From: Gemmatales bacterium
GTDB lineage: Bacteria > Planctomycetota > Planctomycetia > Gemmatales > HRBIN36
DNA length: 52,734 nt
Assembly: GCA_025060195.1 (NCBI GenBank)
Contig: JANXCQ010000029.1
Span: 1-52,734 of the forward strand
Reading direction: 5' to 3'
The notes under the pieces were generated by a model that was not told the DNA's origin, ran no database searches, and was given only the letters and a program-made list of their open reading frames with translations. How positions within the stretch are numbered: position 1 is the stretch's first letter; the number at the start of each line of letters is the position of its first letter. Both the position numbers and the translations under genes were made by a program. This document shows, in pieces, positions 37,483 to 45,040 of the stretch.

Positions 37483-37835
37483 GGGAGAGGTTGGGGCATG
37501 ATGGTGACGTTGCCGGTTGGACCCATTTGGATGCAGAATAAGACAGTGCCTTTGGGCGGGATAATGAGGATTGTTTTAGCGAGGACTTGGCCGGTCAAGG
37601 CGTCGGTTACGGCGACTGGGATACGTGCACCTGCAGGGAGCCGGTCCCATACAGTTTCTTTCGGCCCTAAGCGAATCGGCTGCGTTAGGGGTTGGGTCAG
37701 GTCACGAATCAAGACCGGCACAGTCAGTTCATTGCGGAAGCCTGCGCGAACGGGCAGGTTGACGACCTGAGCCGGCAGGGCCCAGGTAGAGCAAAGGAAA
37801 AGTATCAAGACTAGCGAGTCGCGTATGAGCCTCAT
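37479..37835 (-). CDS. small exported protein of unknown function
   Basis: 118 residues from ATG 37835; the frame is open to 38006, but a signal peptide begins here (MRLIRDSLVLILFLCSTWALPAQ, cleavage near PAQ). GGGAG lies about 11 bases upstream. The mature part of about 95 residues is beta-rich (NELTVPVLIRDLTQPL, VPVAVTDALTGQ-like strands) and has no cysteine pair or enzyme motif. It converges with polA (4-base overlap) and is divergent from the DUF2617-like gene. Confidence 0.6.
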   Translation of the reverse strand: MRLIRDSLVLILFLCSTWALPAQVVNLPVRAGFRNELTVPVLIRDLTQPLTQPIRLGPKETVWDRLPAGARIPVAVTDALTGQVLAKTILIIPPKGTVLFCIQMGPTGNVTIMPQPLP

Positions 37836-37966
37836 GGTAGGAGTTCTCCCTCGAATGACCCTCCATTCCTTAAACGCGGCCGGTGCTGCAGCTTGCGCCT
37901 TTGGTCTCGTTAGTCGTGGCATCAGGCTTTGGTGATGCGGAGCGCGTCGAAACTCGGCAATTGCAA

Positions 37967-37994
37967 TTGAGCCAAGGGAAGTTCTCGCTATAAT
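37967..37994 (+). promoter_or_regulatory. promoter at the head of the DUF2617-FhcC unit
   Basis: TTGAGC (37967-37972), 16 bases, then a perfect TATAAT (37989-37994). Transcription would begin near 38000-38002, which is on or just after the annotated GTG start at 37999. Either the message is nearly leaderless or translation begins at a later start such as GTG 38044. Confidence 0.5.
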
Positions 37995-37998
37995 TGGA

Positions 37999-38583
37999 GT
38001 GAACAAACAACGAGGAATCTTGCAAGCGAATGGGATTCGAGCAGTGTTGCTGTGTCGTCCGCGTGTGGCTGAGCTGCTATTTTGCGTTTATAAACGGGCG
38101 TTGCATCCCGAGTTGTTCGAGGTGTTGGCCAGTCATCGTGTGGAGCGGGGCGACTTCTTGCTCCATATGTACGTCACCCGAAGTGGCCATGTGTTGACTT
38201 GGACTGATGGTAAACGGCAATTGACGGAGGTGGTGGCGTCGCAGCAGGACTTGTTGCCAGACGGCTGGCTCCTCCGCTTACATTTACGGGGAGAACGTGT
38301 CGCGGATGTCCTGGGAATCGCTGGAGTGCGTTACCAGGCAGGATTTCAGGAGGAGCGTCTGGTTCCGGAAATTTTTTTGCACGTTCATGATGAGATTGTG
38401 GAGGACGGTCAGCGCGAGGGGTTTTTTGTACCGTTGGGAGAGGGCGGCAGAACGAAGGTGATGCCTGTGAGTTACTTATGTCCGCAGGCTCGCCCCGGTT
38501 CGTTATTAGTGTATGCGTTTCACACGTTTCCGGATGAATACACTGTGATCAAGACCCAGTCGTTGATTGAGACGGTGCGTTAG
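37999..38583 (+). CDS. DUF2617-like protein
   Basis: Up to 194 residues from GTG 37999, but the start is uncertain because a TATAAT box ends at 37994; GTG 38044 is a possible alternative. Features I associate with the DUF2617 family are YKRALHPELFEVL, HVLTWTDGKRQLTEVVA, LRGERV and the closing AYHTFPDEY-like AFHTFPDEYTVIKTQS. The function of this family is unknown. No signal peptide. It ends 7 bases before the FhcC-type gene and is probably co-transcribed with it, which hints at a link to C1 metabolism but does not prove one. Confidence 0.6.
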   Translation: MNKQRGILQANGIRAVLLCRPRVAELLFCVYKRALHPELFEVLASHRVERGDFLLHMYVTRSGHVLTWTDGKRQLTEVVASQQDLLPDGWLLRLHLRGERVADVLGIAGVRYQAGFQEERLVPEIFLHVHDEIVEDGQREGFFVPLGEGGRTKVMPVSYLCPQARPGSLLVYAFHTFPDEYTVIKTQSLIETVR

Positions 38584-38590
38584 GGAGAAG

Positions 38591-39472
38591 ATGTTGCGGC
38601 TGAGCATGCGTCGCGAACCGGTGGTGCCGCTCGAGGCAGAGTGCGTACGCCCCGACGTGCTTTGCCCGCTAAGTGTTGCGCAGATTGAAACACTAACCGT
38701 TTGGCATGGGAATCGCGAGGAAAAGCTGGGAGAGTTTTTTGCGGTACAGGGTTCGGGGGACAGTGGGGAGGTGCATGTAGAGGGGGTTTTGTCGAAGGTG
38801 AAATGGTTAGGCGCCCAGATGAGCGGGGGACGGTTGGTAATTCATGGTTCTGCGGGCATGCATGTGGGCGCCCAAATGCGGGGAGGTAGCATTGAGGTTT
38901 ATGGAGATGTGGGGGATTGGCTGGGTGCAGAGATGCGGGGGGGCAAGATTCATGTGCATGGGAATGCAGGACACCTCGTGGGTTCGGCATATCGGGGAAG
39001 CCGCGCGGGTATGCGTGGCGGTGTGATTTTGGTCGAAGGCAGTGCGGGCTTTGAAGTGGGACACGGCCTGCGGCGGGGGTTGATTGTCATCGGTGGGGAT
39101 GTGGGAGACTTTTGCGGGGTCAATGTCATCGCAGGTACCATTTGTGTTTTTGGTCGCGTGGGTTGGCGGGTCGGTGCGGCGATGAAGCGAGGGAGTGTGG
39201 TATTGGTGCATTCTGAAAGTGGCTTTCAGCCGTTGCCGACATATCGCAAGGATAGTCTGGTCGAGTTGGTATGGTTGCGGCTACTAGCGCGCCAGTTGTG
39301 TCAGTGGGGTTTCGTTCCACGGGCGCTGTCGAGTATGACTCAAGGAACGCCGACTGAGCAGGAAACTGGCGAACCAATTTTGTCCGCTTCCTGGGGAGAG
39401 CAACGATATTGGCGTTACTGTGGCGATTTTGCCGAGCTAGGTAAGGGAGAAATTCTCGTGCGTGCGTCATAA
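38591..39472 (+). CDS. fhcC: formylmethanofuran dehydrogenase subunit C-like protein (FhcC/FwdC)
   Basis: 293 residues from ATG 38591, directly after GGGAG at 38583-38587; the TTG at 38567 is inside the previous gene and less likely. The middle is the right-handed beta-helix shared by FwdC and the glutamate synthase C-terminal domain, with repeated G-x-x-G-x-x-x-G turns: GSAGMHVGAQM, GDVGDWLGAEM, GNAGHLVGSAY, GSAGFEVG, GDVGDFCG, GRVGWRVGAAM. In formyltransferase/hydrolase or formylmethanofuran dehydrogenase complexes this subunit is structural. Its coding strand is extremely G-rich. It converges with the RraA-like gene (6-base overlap), which splits it from the FwdD and FwdB genes. Confidence 0.85.
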   Translation: MLRLSMRREPVVPLEAECVRPDVLCPLSVAQIETLTVWHGNREEKLGEFFAVQGSGDSGEVHVEGVLSKVKWLGAQMSGGRLVIHGSAGMHVGAQMRGGSIEVYGDVGDWLGAEMRGGKIHVHGNAGHLVGSAYRGSRAGMRGGVILVEGSAGFEVGHGLRRGLIVIGGDVGDFCGVNVIAGTICVFGRVGWRVGAAMKRGSVVLVHSESGFQPLPTYRKDSLVELVWLRLLARQLCQWGFVPRALSSMTQGTPTEQETGEPILSASWGEQRYWRYCGDFAELGKGEILVRAS

Positions 39473-40129
39473 GATGCCGTAGCGGGCAAACGTTTGCCGT
39501 ACGCTTTTTCCCGCGGCCAATTCGTCGCGAACCTGGTTTTCGCCCGCCACCTTGGCGAGGGCCCATTGAAGGGCTGGCGCGGCCAACTCGGCGGGAATGA
39601 CGACCACGCCGTCGAAGTCGCCGAAGACGATATCGCCGGGATCAATCATGCAATCACCGATGAGAATAGGACCGTTGATAAATAGCCCTTCTAAGCGGCC
39701 TTTTGAGTCCAGGGGCGTGCATCCCGCGGCAAAGACAGGAAAGTCGAGGCGGAGTATTTTCTCCACGTCGCGGGTCAGGCCATCAGTTACCACGCCTGCA
39801 GCACCGCGCGCGCGACAAGCCGTTGAAAGTAGTTCGCCCCACAGAGCGCAGCTGGTGTCATTACGGGTGCTCGCCACCAAGACGTCGCCGGGCTGCAATT
39901 GGTCCACGCACTCCATCTCTAGGGCGTAAGGTGTCTCCGGCATTTGCAAAGCAGGTCCCATGGCGAGCGTAACGGCTCGGCCGACAATGCGCCAGTGAGG
40001 GGCCAACGGACGGATATAGTGAGGTAGCGTGCTGGTCCTATGGCCTAGGTGGTCGAGAGCATCGGCCAGCACGGCACTGTAGAGCAACGACATGTGCTTT
40101 TGATACTCGGCTAGCACTTCCCGGCTCAT
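39467..40129 (-). CDS. RraA/HMG-aldolase family protein
   Basis: 220 residues from ATG 40129 (GGAG 8 bases upstream; the frame extends to 40201). The RraA-like fold is clear: GRAVTLAMGP, QPGDVLVAST, GELLSTACRARGAAGVV followed by TDGLTRDV, then PGDIVFGDFDGVVVIP. The G-x-L-x5-A-x2-R-G and D-G-x-x-R-D pattern is that of metal-dependent 4-hydroxy-4-methyl-2-oxoglutarate aldolases and related enzymes. The RNase E inhibitor function of E. coli RraA should not be assumed. It is inserted on the minus strand between the FwdC and FwdD/FwdB genes. Confidence 0.82.
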   Translation of the reverse strand: MSREVLAEYQKHMSLLYSAVLADALDHLGHRTSTLPHYIRPLAPHWRIVGRAVTLAMGPALQMPETPYALEMECVDQLQPGDVLVASTRNDTSCALWGELLSTACRARGAAGVVTDGLTRDVEKILRLDFPVFAAGCTPLDSKGRLEGLFINGPILIGDCMIDPGDIVFGDFDGVVVIPAELAAPALQWALAKVAGENQVRDELAAGKSVRQTFARYGIL

Positions 40130-40247
40130 GCAAGATGCTCCATGCTCGGGCTGCTGATGCCCAGGTTTGGCGTTTGGTTGTAAAATATGGTAGCGAGCCA
40201 ACTAATGCCATGCGGAGGCCCCGCGAGTTGGGAAAATCTTTCGCGCG

Positions 40248-40640
40248 ATGCAACCCACTTGGATTCTCATAGCAGGCCGAACCACGCGGCAGGGGACGAG
40301 TCTCAACGAAAGCAAGTTCGGCTCGGAATACCTGGATGAGACGCAGACACTTTATATGAACGTCGAGGATTTAGCTCAATTGGGGCTTCAGCCGGGACAA
40401 TTGGTGAGGCTTCGCAGTGTGTGGGGCGCTGCCGAGGTGCGTGTTCAGCCCGACAAGCGGGGCGAATTGCCTCGGGGTGTGGTGTTCCTGGCATATGGCG
40501 ACGCCTCGAGCCGACTCATGGGGGCCGACACTCACGGGACTGGTATGCCCGATAGTAAAGGCATAGAGGTAGTGGTTGAGCCATTGAACATTGGCAGCCC
40601 GCCTGGCGCAATCCATGAAAGGTCGGGAGCAGCTACATGA
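40248..40640 (+). CDS. fwdD: FwdD-like molybdopterin-dinucleotide-binding subunit
   Basis: 130 residues, the size of archaeal FwdD/FmdD. It is a stand-alone molybdopterin-dinucleotide-binding beta barrel: ILIAGRTTRQGTSLNESKF at the start, MNVEDLAQLGLQPGQLVRL in the middle and GVVFLAYGDASSRLMGADTHGTGMP near the end, all typical of this subunit. Its TGA overlaps the ATG of the next gene as ATGA (40637-40640), so it is translationally coupled to the FwdB-type subunit it would pair with. Typical methylotroph fhc clusters lack a separate FwdD gene, so its retention is notable. Confidence 0.85.
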   Translation: MQPTWILIAGRTTRQGTSLNESKFGSEYLDETQTLYMNVEDLAQLGLQPGQLVRLRSVWGAAEVRVQPDKRGELPRGVVFLAYGDASSRLMGADTHGTGMPDSKGIEVVVEPLNIGSPPGAIHERSGAAT

Positions 40641-42001
40641 GTGCGAATGACGGTTTTCGGGTGGTCGAAAACGCGACCTGCACCTTTTGCGGTTGCGTGT
40701 GCGATGACATGATTCTGAAAGTGCAGGGCGACCGCATCGTAGAGGCGAAAAACGCTTGTGTGCTGGGCAAAGCATGGTTTTTGAATCACCAAATCGAATC
40801 CCGGCCCGTGGCGTTAATCGAAGGCCAGCCCGCGAGCTTGGACGAAGCGGTAGAACGAGCGGCACAGATTCTGGTCAATGCGCGGTACCCTGTGGTGTAT
40901 GGTTTGTCGGATACAACGTGCGAGGCCCAGCGTATTGCCGTGGCCATTGCCGATTGGATTGGCGGTTGCGTAGATACGACGACTTCGGTGTGTCATGGCC
41001 CTTCGGGCATGGCATTTCAAGGGGTGGGCGAGGTCACGTGTTCGCTGGGGGAAGTGAAGAACCGTGCCGACTTGGTCATATTTTGGGGCTGCAACCCTGC
41101 GGAGTCGCATCCGCGTCATATGACGCGCTATTCGACCATGCCGCGGGGTCTATTCGTGCCGCGCGGTCGGAAGGATCGCACGGTGGTGTTGGTGGACGTA
41201 CGGCGAACTAAGACGGCCCCCGCCGCCGACATTTTCCTCCAAATCAAGCCCCGGAGAGATTTCGAGGCCTTGTGGGCACTGCGAGCGCTCGTCAAAGGCG
41301 TGGAGGTGGATCCCCGCATCGAGGAGGACACAGGGGTCTCCCTGCGCCAATGGCGCGATCTGGCCGAGCGAATGAAATCGTGCAAGTTCGGCGTGCTGTT
41401 TTTCGGCATGGGGTTGTCCATGACACGTGGCAAACATCTGAACGTCGAAGCGGCCTTGGCTTTAGCCCGTGACCTGAACCAGTTCACCAAGTTCTATATC
41501 AAACCCATGCGGGGACACGGTAACGTTACCGGCGCTGATAATGTTGTGGCCTGGCAGACCGGCTATCCCTTCGGGGTCAACCTGGCCCGAGGTTATCCGC
41601 GCTTCAACCCGGGGGAATACACCACTGCCGATTTGCTCGCCCGGGGGGAAGCTGATGCCGCTCTCATTATTGCATCGGACCCGTTAGCGAATTTTTCCCA
41701 GCCCGCCCGCGAGCATTTACTTCGCATTCCGTACATTGCCCTCGATCCCAAAGAGACACCGACGACGCGGCACGCTACGGTAGCTTTCACTACGGCGGTG
41801 TACGGCATCAACGTCGCGGGGACTGTGTATCGCATGGACGACGTGCCGATCCGGCTCCGTCCCGCTCTTCCTTCGCCCTATCCCAGCGATGAGGAAGTCC
41901 TTCGCCGCCTGGAGCGACGTATTAGGCAGTTATTGGGAATAGGCACTAACCTTCATCCGAATCCCCCGAGAAATAGCCATGTCGAACGAGCCTTCTCCTG
42001 A
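40637..42001 (+). CDS. fhcB: formylmethanofuran dehydrogenase subunit B (FhcB/FwdB)
   Basis: 454 residues. The N-terminal 4Fe-4S motif is intact: Cys15, Cys18, Cys22 in CTFCGCVCDD and Cys41 in NACVLGKAWF. DTTTSVCHGPSG holds Cys119, at the position of the tungsten/molybdenum-ligand cysteine of archaeal FwdB. ADLVIFWGCNPAESHPRH and FVPRGRKDRTVVLVDVR are also family features. Archaeal enzymes reduce CO2 onto methanofuran; proteobacterial Fhc complexes work instead as formyl hydrolases with a degenerate B subunit. The preserved ligands here suggest a real metal site. The amidohydrolase (A) and formyltransferase (D) genes are not in the window. Confidence 0.9.
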   Translation: MSANDGFRVVENATCTFCGCVCDDMILKVQGDRIVEAKNACVLGKAWFLNHQIESRPVALIEGQPASLDEAVERAAQILVNARYPVVYGLSDTTCEAQRIAVAIADWIGGCVDTTTSVCHGPSGMAFQGVGEVTCSLGEVKNRADLVIFWGCNPAESHPRHMTRYSTMPRGLFVPRGRKDRTVVLVDVRRTKTAPAADIFLQIKPRRDFEALWALRALVKGVEVDPRIEEDTGVSLRQWRDLAERMKSCKFGVLFFGMGLSMTRGKHLNVEAALALARDLNQFTKFYIKPMRGHGNVTGADNVVAWQTGYPFGVNLARGYPRFNPGEYTTADLLARGEADAALIIASDPLANFSQPAREHLLRIPYIALDPKETPTTRHATVAFTTAVYGINVAGTVYRMDDVPIRLRPALPSPYPSDEEVLRRLERRIRQLLGIGTNLHPNPPRNSHVERAFS

Positions 42002-42482
42002 GTCGCCGTCCCCGCCATCGGCCGAGACTTCGGGTTCATCCGAGTCCAAGCCTCGGCGCAGGCGCGCACGGACCCGACCGCGAAAAGCAGTCTTAGTCGC
42101 TTTCAAAATTGAGCCCGAGCTAGCCAACATCCTCGACCAGTTGCCCAATAAGAGCGATTTCATTCGCCGGGCCATCATTTCGCAACTGAACATGGCTTGT
42201 CCGTTGTGCGCTGGGACGGGTGTGCTGCCTCGGGGTTTGCATGATCATTATGCGCAACACCTGCGGGAAATCGCCCAGCGGAATTGCGAGCGCTGTGGCC
42301 GTACCGAACCCCTACCTGTCTCGACTTCGGAAATCCCCGAAGCGGATCGGCCACGTCTGGAACAATTTTTCTTCGGTGGCCCCTTCTATTGTCATAATTG
42401 TTACGCCGCTTCTCCGACATGTCGCGAATGCGGCTGGCACATCGCCCCCGAACAGTCGCGATATCACCATCACCGCGGTTGA
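41979..42482 (+). CDS. ribbon-helix-helix-like protein with four CxxC zinc knuckles
   Basis: 167 residues. A Ser/Pro-rich start and a basic patch (PRRRRARTRPRK) lead to residues 37-71, AVLVAFKIEPELANILDQL then NKSDFIRRAI, which read as a strand-helix-helix of the CopG/ribbon-helix-helix kind. Four Cys pairs follow: 74/77, 103/106, 138/141 and 148/151, with several histidines at the C-terminus, so two zinc ions could be bound. The gene overlaps the end of the FwdB-type gene by 23 bases, so the two are co-transcribed. A DNA-binding, metal-sensing regulator of the C1 genes is a reasonable guess, but it is only a guess. Confidence 0.6.
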   Translation: MSNEPSPESPSPPSAETSGSSESKPRRRRARTRPRKAVLVAFKIEPELANILDQLPNKSDFIRRAIISQLNMACPLCAGTGVLPRGLHDHYAQHLREIAQRNCERCGRTEPLPVSTSEIPEADRPRLEQFFFGGPFYCHNCYAASPTCRECGWHIAPEQSRYHHHRG

Positions 42483-42670
42483 AACAATCCCCCGATCGCG
42501 CTTATCGGGCACTTAGCACAGGTACGCCGTTTGGCACAATTGGAGACCGTCGAGAGCGTGTCTAGTTTAGCCAAAAAGGATAGCCTCAGAGCACTCCTTG
42601 CCTCGCACTAAGAAGCTTCCTAAGTTAGTCTTACCTTATCCCAGAGAGACCTGCCCGAAAGGAGCCTGCC

Positions 42671-44056
42671 ATGCTGCGGTTGTGCGTGAGTCGTGGAGTG
42701 CGTTTTTGTGATGGCTATACGCGGCGTGAAGTCTTACAAGTTGGTGCCGTCGGAGTCATGGGCTTGACCCTTCCGAAGTTACTTCGTCAGCAATCCTTAG
42801 CCGCCCCCCGCCGTACCTCAGCGCGTTCGGTGATTATTTTGTTCTTATCGGGCGGACCTTCTCACTTGGACACATTCGACATGAAGCCCGAGGCTCCCGA
42901 AGAAATTCGCGGCACGTTTCGCCCAGTGCGAACCAAAGTCGCTGGTCTGCATATTTGCGAACATTTCCCGCGGACCGCACGGCTGGCCGACAAACTGGTG
43001 GTGCTCCGCTCCCTGCATCATACGTCGGGCAATCACCCTGCCGCTTCCTACTGGATGATGACGGGCAGCCCGATAGCACGTCCTGCGCCGCAATCGGTCA
43101 CCCTCAGTCGTGAGGATCGTCCGCACCTCGGTTCAGTCTTGGCCAAGTTTCTCGGGCCGAAGCGACGCGGCTTGCCCGCTTACGTAACCGTACCAGAGCT
43201 GATCTCGCCCGTCGGACCACCTCGCCCGGGTCAACATGCTGGATTTCTCGGTGCCGCTTATGATCCGTATCGCGTGGACAGTGATCCCAATCTGGAGGAT
43301 TACTCCCCAGGCGAATTGCGCCTCCGCGCTGACTTAGACGGCGATCGCTTGCAGGCGCGACGCAGTTTGCTCGAGGCGATTAACCGTCAGGCACAAGCGT
43401 TCACCGATGCCGACAATGTGGCCACGCTGGATCCGTACGTAGCGCAGGCCTTTGACCTGGTTAGCTCAGCCGCAGCGCAGTCGGCCTTCGATATCGAGCG
43501 GGAACCGCCTGCGGTGCGCGAGCGTTATGGTCGCCACACCTTCGGTCAATCGGTACTGTTAGCGCGGCGCCTCATTGAGGCAGGCGTGCGGCTGGTGCAG
43601 GTCAACTGGGTGCGCCACGATAATGGCGAAGGTGGCCAAGGCTACGACAGTCATCGTGATCACTTGGCTTGGTGCGAAAAGGAACTCTTCCCGCCGACCG
43701 ACGCGGCGTTTGCCTCGTTGTTAGAAGATTTGGAAGCACGAGGCCTACTCCGCGAGACTCTCGTAATCTTGATGGGGGAGTTCGGGCGTACGCCACGTTT
43801 CAACAGCCATGCCGGACGCGACCATTGGCCCCATTGCTTCAGTGTAGTTCTGGCAGGAGGCGGCCTACCCGGCGGCATAGTTTACGGTGCCTCTGACCGC
43901 ATCGGAGCCTTTCCTACGGCCCAACCAGTAACTCCCCAGGATTTGTTTGCCACCATTTACCACCTCCTGGGCCTGGACCCCGAAACTCTCCTTTACGACC
44001 AGCAAGGCCGACCCTACCACCTAGCGCAAGGACAGCCGATCAAGGCATTATTATAG
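42671..44056 (+). CDS. DUF1501 family protein
   Basis: 461 residues. The N-terminus has a Tat-like leader (YTRREVLQVGAVGVMGLTLP). The DUF1501 body is an alkaline-phosphatase-like fold: FLSGGPSHLDTFDMKPEAP, SLHHTSGNHPAASYWMMTG, GQSVLLARRLIEAGVRLVQV, then MGEFGRTPRFNSHAGRDHWP. It is expected to be exported folded. The family is highly amplified in Planctomycetes, often next to DUF1549/DUF1553 cytochrome genes, but no such partner is present here. The reaction is unknown. ATG 42671 has AAAGGAG upstream. Confidence 0.92.
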   Translation: MLRLCVSRGVRFCDGYTRREVLQVGAVGVMGLTLPKLLRQQSLAAPRRTSARSVIILFLSGGPSHLDTFDMKPEAPEEIRGTFRPVRTKVAGLHICEHFPRTARLADKLVVLRSLHHTSGNHPAASYWMMTGSPIARPAPQSVTLSREDRPHLGSVLAKFLGPKRRGLPAYVTVPELISPVGPPRPGQHAGFLGAAYDPYRVDSDPNLEDYSPGELRLRADLDGDRLQARRSLLEAINRQAQAFTDADNVATLDPYVAQAFDLVSSAAAQSAFDIEREPPAVRERYGRHTFGQSVLLARRLIEAGVRLVQVNWVRHDNGEGGQGYDSHRDHLAWCEKELFPPTDAAFASLLEDLEARGLLRETLVILMGEFGRTPRFNSHAGRDHWPHCFSVVLAGGGLPGGIVYGASDRIGAFPTAQPVTPQDLFATIYHLLGLDPETLLYDQQGRPYHLAQGQPIKALL

Positions 44057-44086
44057 CCGCGGGTCGCCACTCAAACGTGGACCAAG

Positions 44087-44980
44087 ATGAGCAGAAGCCT
44101 ACTGATAGTCGGCTGCGGCTATCTGGGCAAATACATACTCCGCCTAACGCAGTGCCGCAGACAAGTGTTCGCCACGTATCGGAATCCTGAACAGGGACAG
44201 TTGCTGCATCAGTTAGGTGCCCAGATCATACCTTGTGAAGTCACCCGAGCTGTTGAGGTCGCCCAATTGCCAGCTGCGGACGTCTTGATTTACTCAGTAA
44301 ATCTCAGCGCTCCCGCTGACGTCCCTGGATCTTCGGCCTGGTGGACAGGCTTACAACACATACTTCATCACTGGAGGAAAAAGCCTGGACACTGGCGCCG
44401 TATCATCTTGGTAAGTAGCACCAGTGTTTACGGTCAAAAGGATGAATCTTGGGTAACGGAATCCGATGCCACGAAACCTGACACGGCAGCGGGCCAACTC
44501 TGTTTGGAAGGCGAACGTCTCGCGCGCCAGGCCACCGATTGGGCAGGAGAAGTGGTCGTCGTTCGGCTGAGTGGTATCTATGGACCGGGGCGAATTGTTT
44601 ACGCGCGTCACTTACGCGAGGGACTACCTATTTCGGCAAACCCCGACGGTTGGCTCAATTTGATCCATGTAGCGGACGCGGCCCGAGCCATTCTCGCATT
44701 GGCCGATACCCAACGACCCGATTCGGTGTATAACATTACAGATGACGAGCCAGTGCGCCGGCGTGATTATTGGCAAGCACTCACCACTTGGCTCGCCTGC
44801 CGTCTCCCACCGATCCAAGCCTCCCCTATTGACGCTGCTGCGAATCGCCGTATCAGTAACGGTAAGATCAAGCGCGAGCTGGGCTTAGCTTGGCTCTATC
44901 CCAGCTTTCGCGTCGGCGTACCAGCTTCGCTCCAAGAAGAATCCGCCACAGCATCGGGGCTGTGTGCGGCACCCGGGTAG
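44087..44980 (+). CDS. NAD(P)-dependent epimerase-like SDR (YeeZ-type)
   Basis: 297 residues. The Rossmann start is LLIVGCGYLGKYI with the GxGxxG turn at Gly9, Gly11, Gly14. ILVSSTSVYG is the typical strand with the catalytic Ser/Thr, and VVVRLSGIYGPGR and NLIHVADAARAILAL are epimerase-family segments. The usual YxxxK catalytic pair is not seen: the aligned stretch reads GQLCLEGERLA, so this is an atypical SDR as in the YeeZ group. The substrate is unknown. It begins 30 bases after the DUF1501 gene. Confidence 0.8.
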   Translation: MSRSLLIVGCGYLGKYILRLTQCRRQVFATYRNPEQGQLLHQLGAQIIPCEVTRAVEVAQLPAADVLIYSVNLSAPADVPGSSAWWTGLQHILHHWRKKPGHWRRIILVSSTSVYGQKDESWVTESDATKPDTAAGQLCLEGERLARQATDWAGEVVVVRLSGIYGPGRIVYARHLREGLPISANPDGWLNLIHVADAARAILALADTQRPDSVYNITDDEPVRRRDYWQALTTWLACRLPPIQASPIDAAANRRISNGKIKRELGLAWLYPSFRVGVPASLQEESATASGLCAAPG

Positions 44981-45040
44981 GTGTGGAGCTCACCTGCCTG
45001 AGATGGTACCTAGGAACCTCGAGTCAAAGGAGGTCAGCCC

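Noticed and set aside
38580..39211. Long minus-strand frames opposite the FwdC-type gene
   Set aside because: They arise from its extreme G-rich coding strand and give His/Pro/Thr-rich nonsense protein.
40637..42001. Generic molybdopterin oxidoreductase or formate dehydrogenase
   Set aside because: The SVCHGPSG and WGCNPAESHPRH segments and the coupled FwdD gene point to formylmethanofuran dehydrogenase subunit B.
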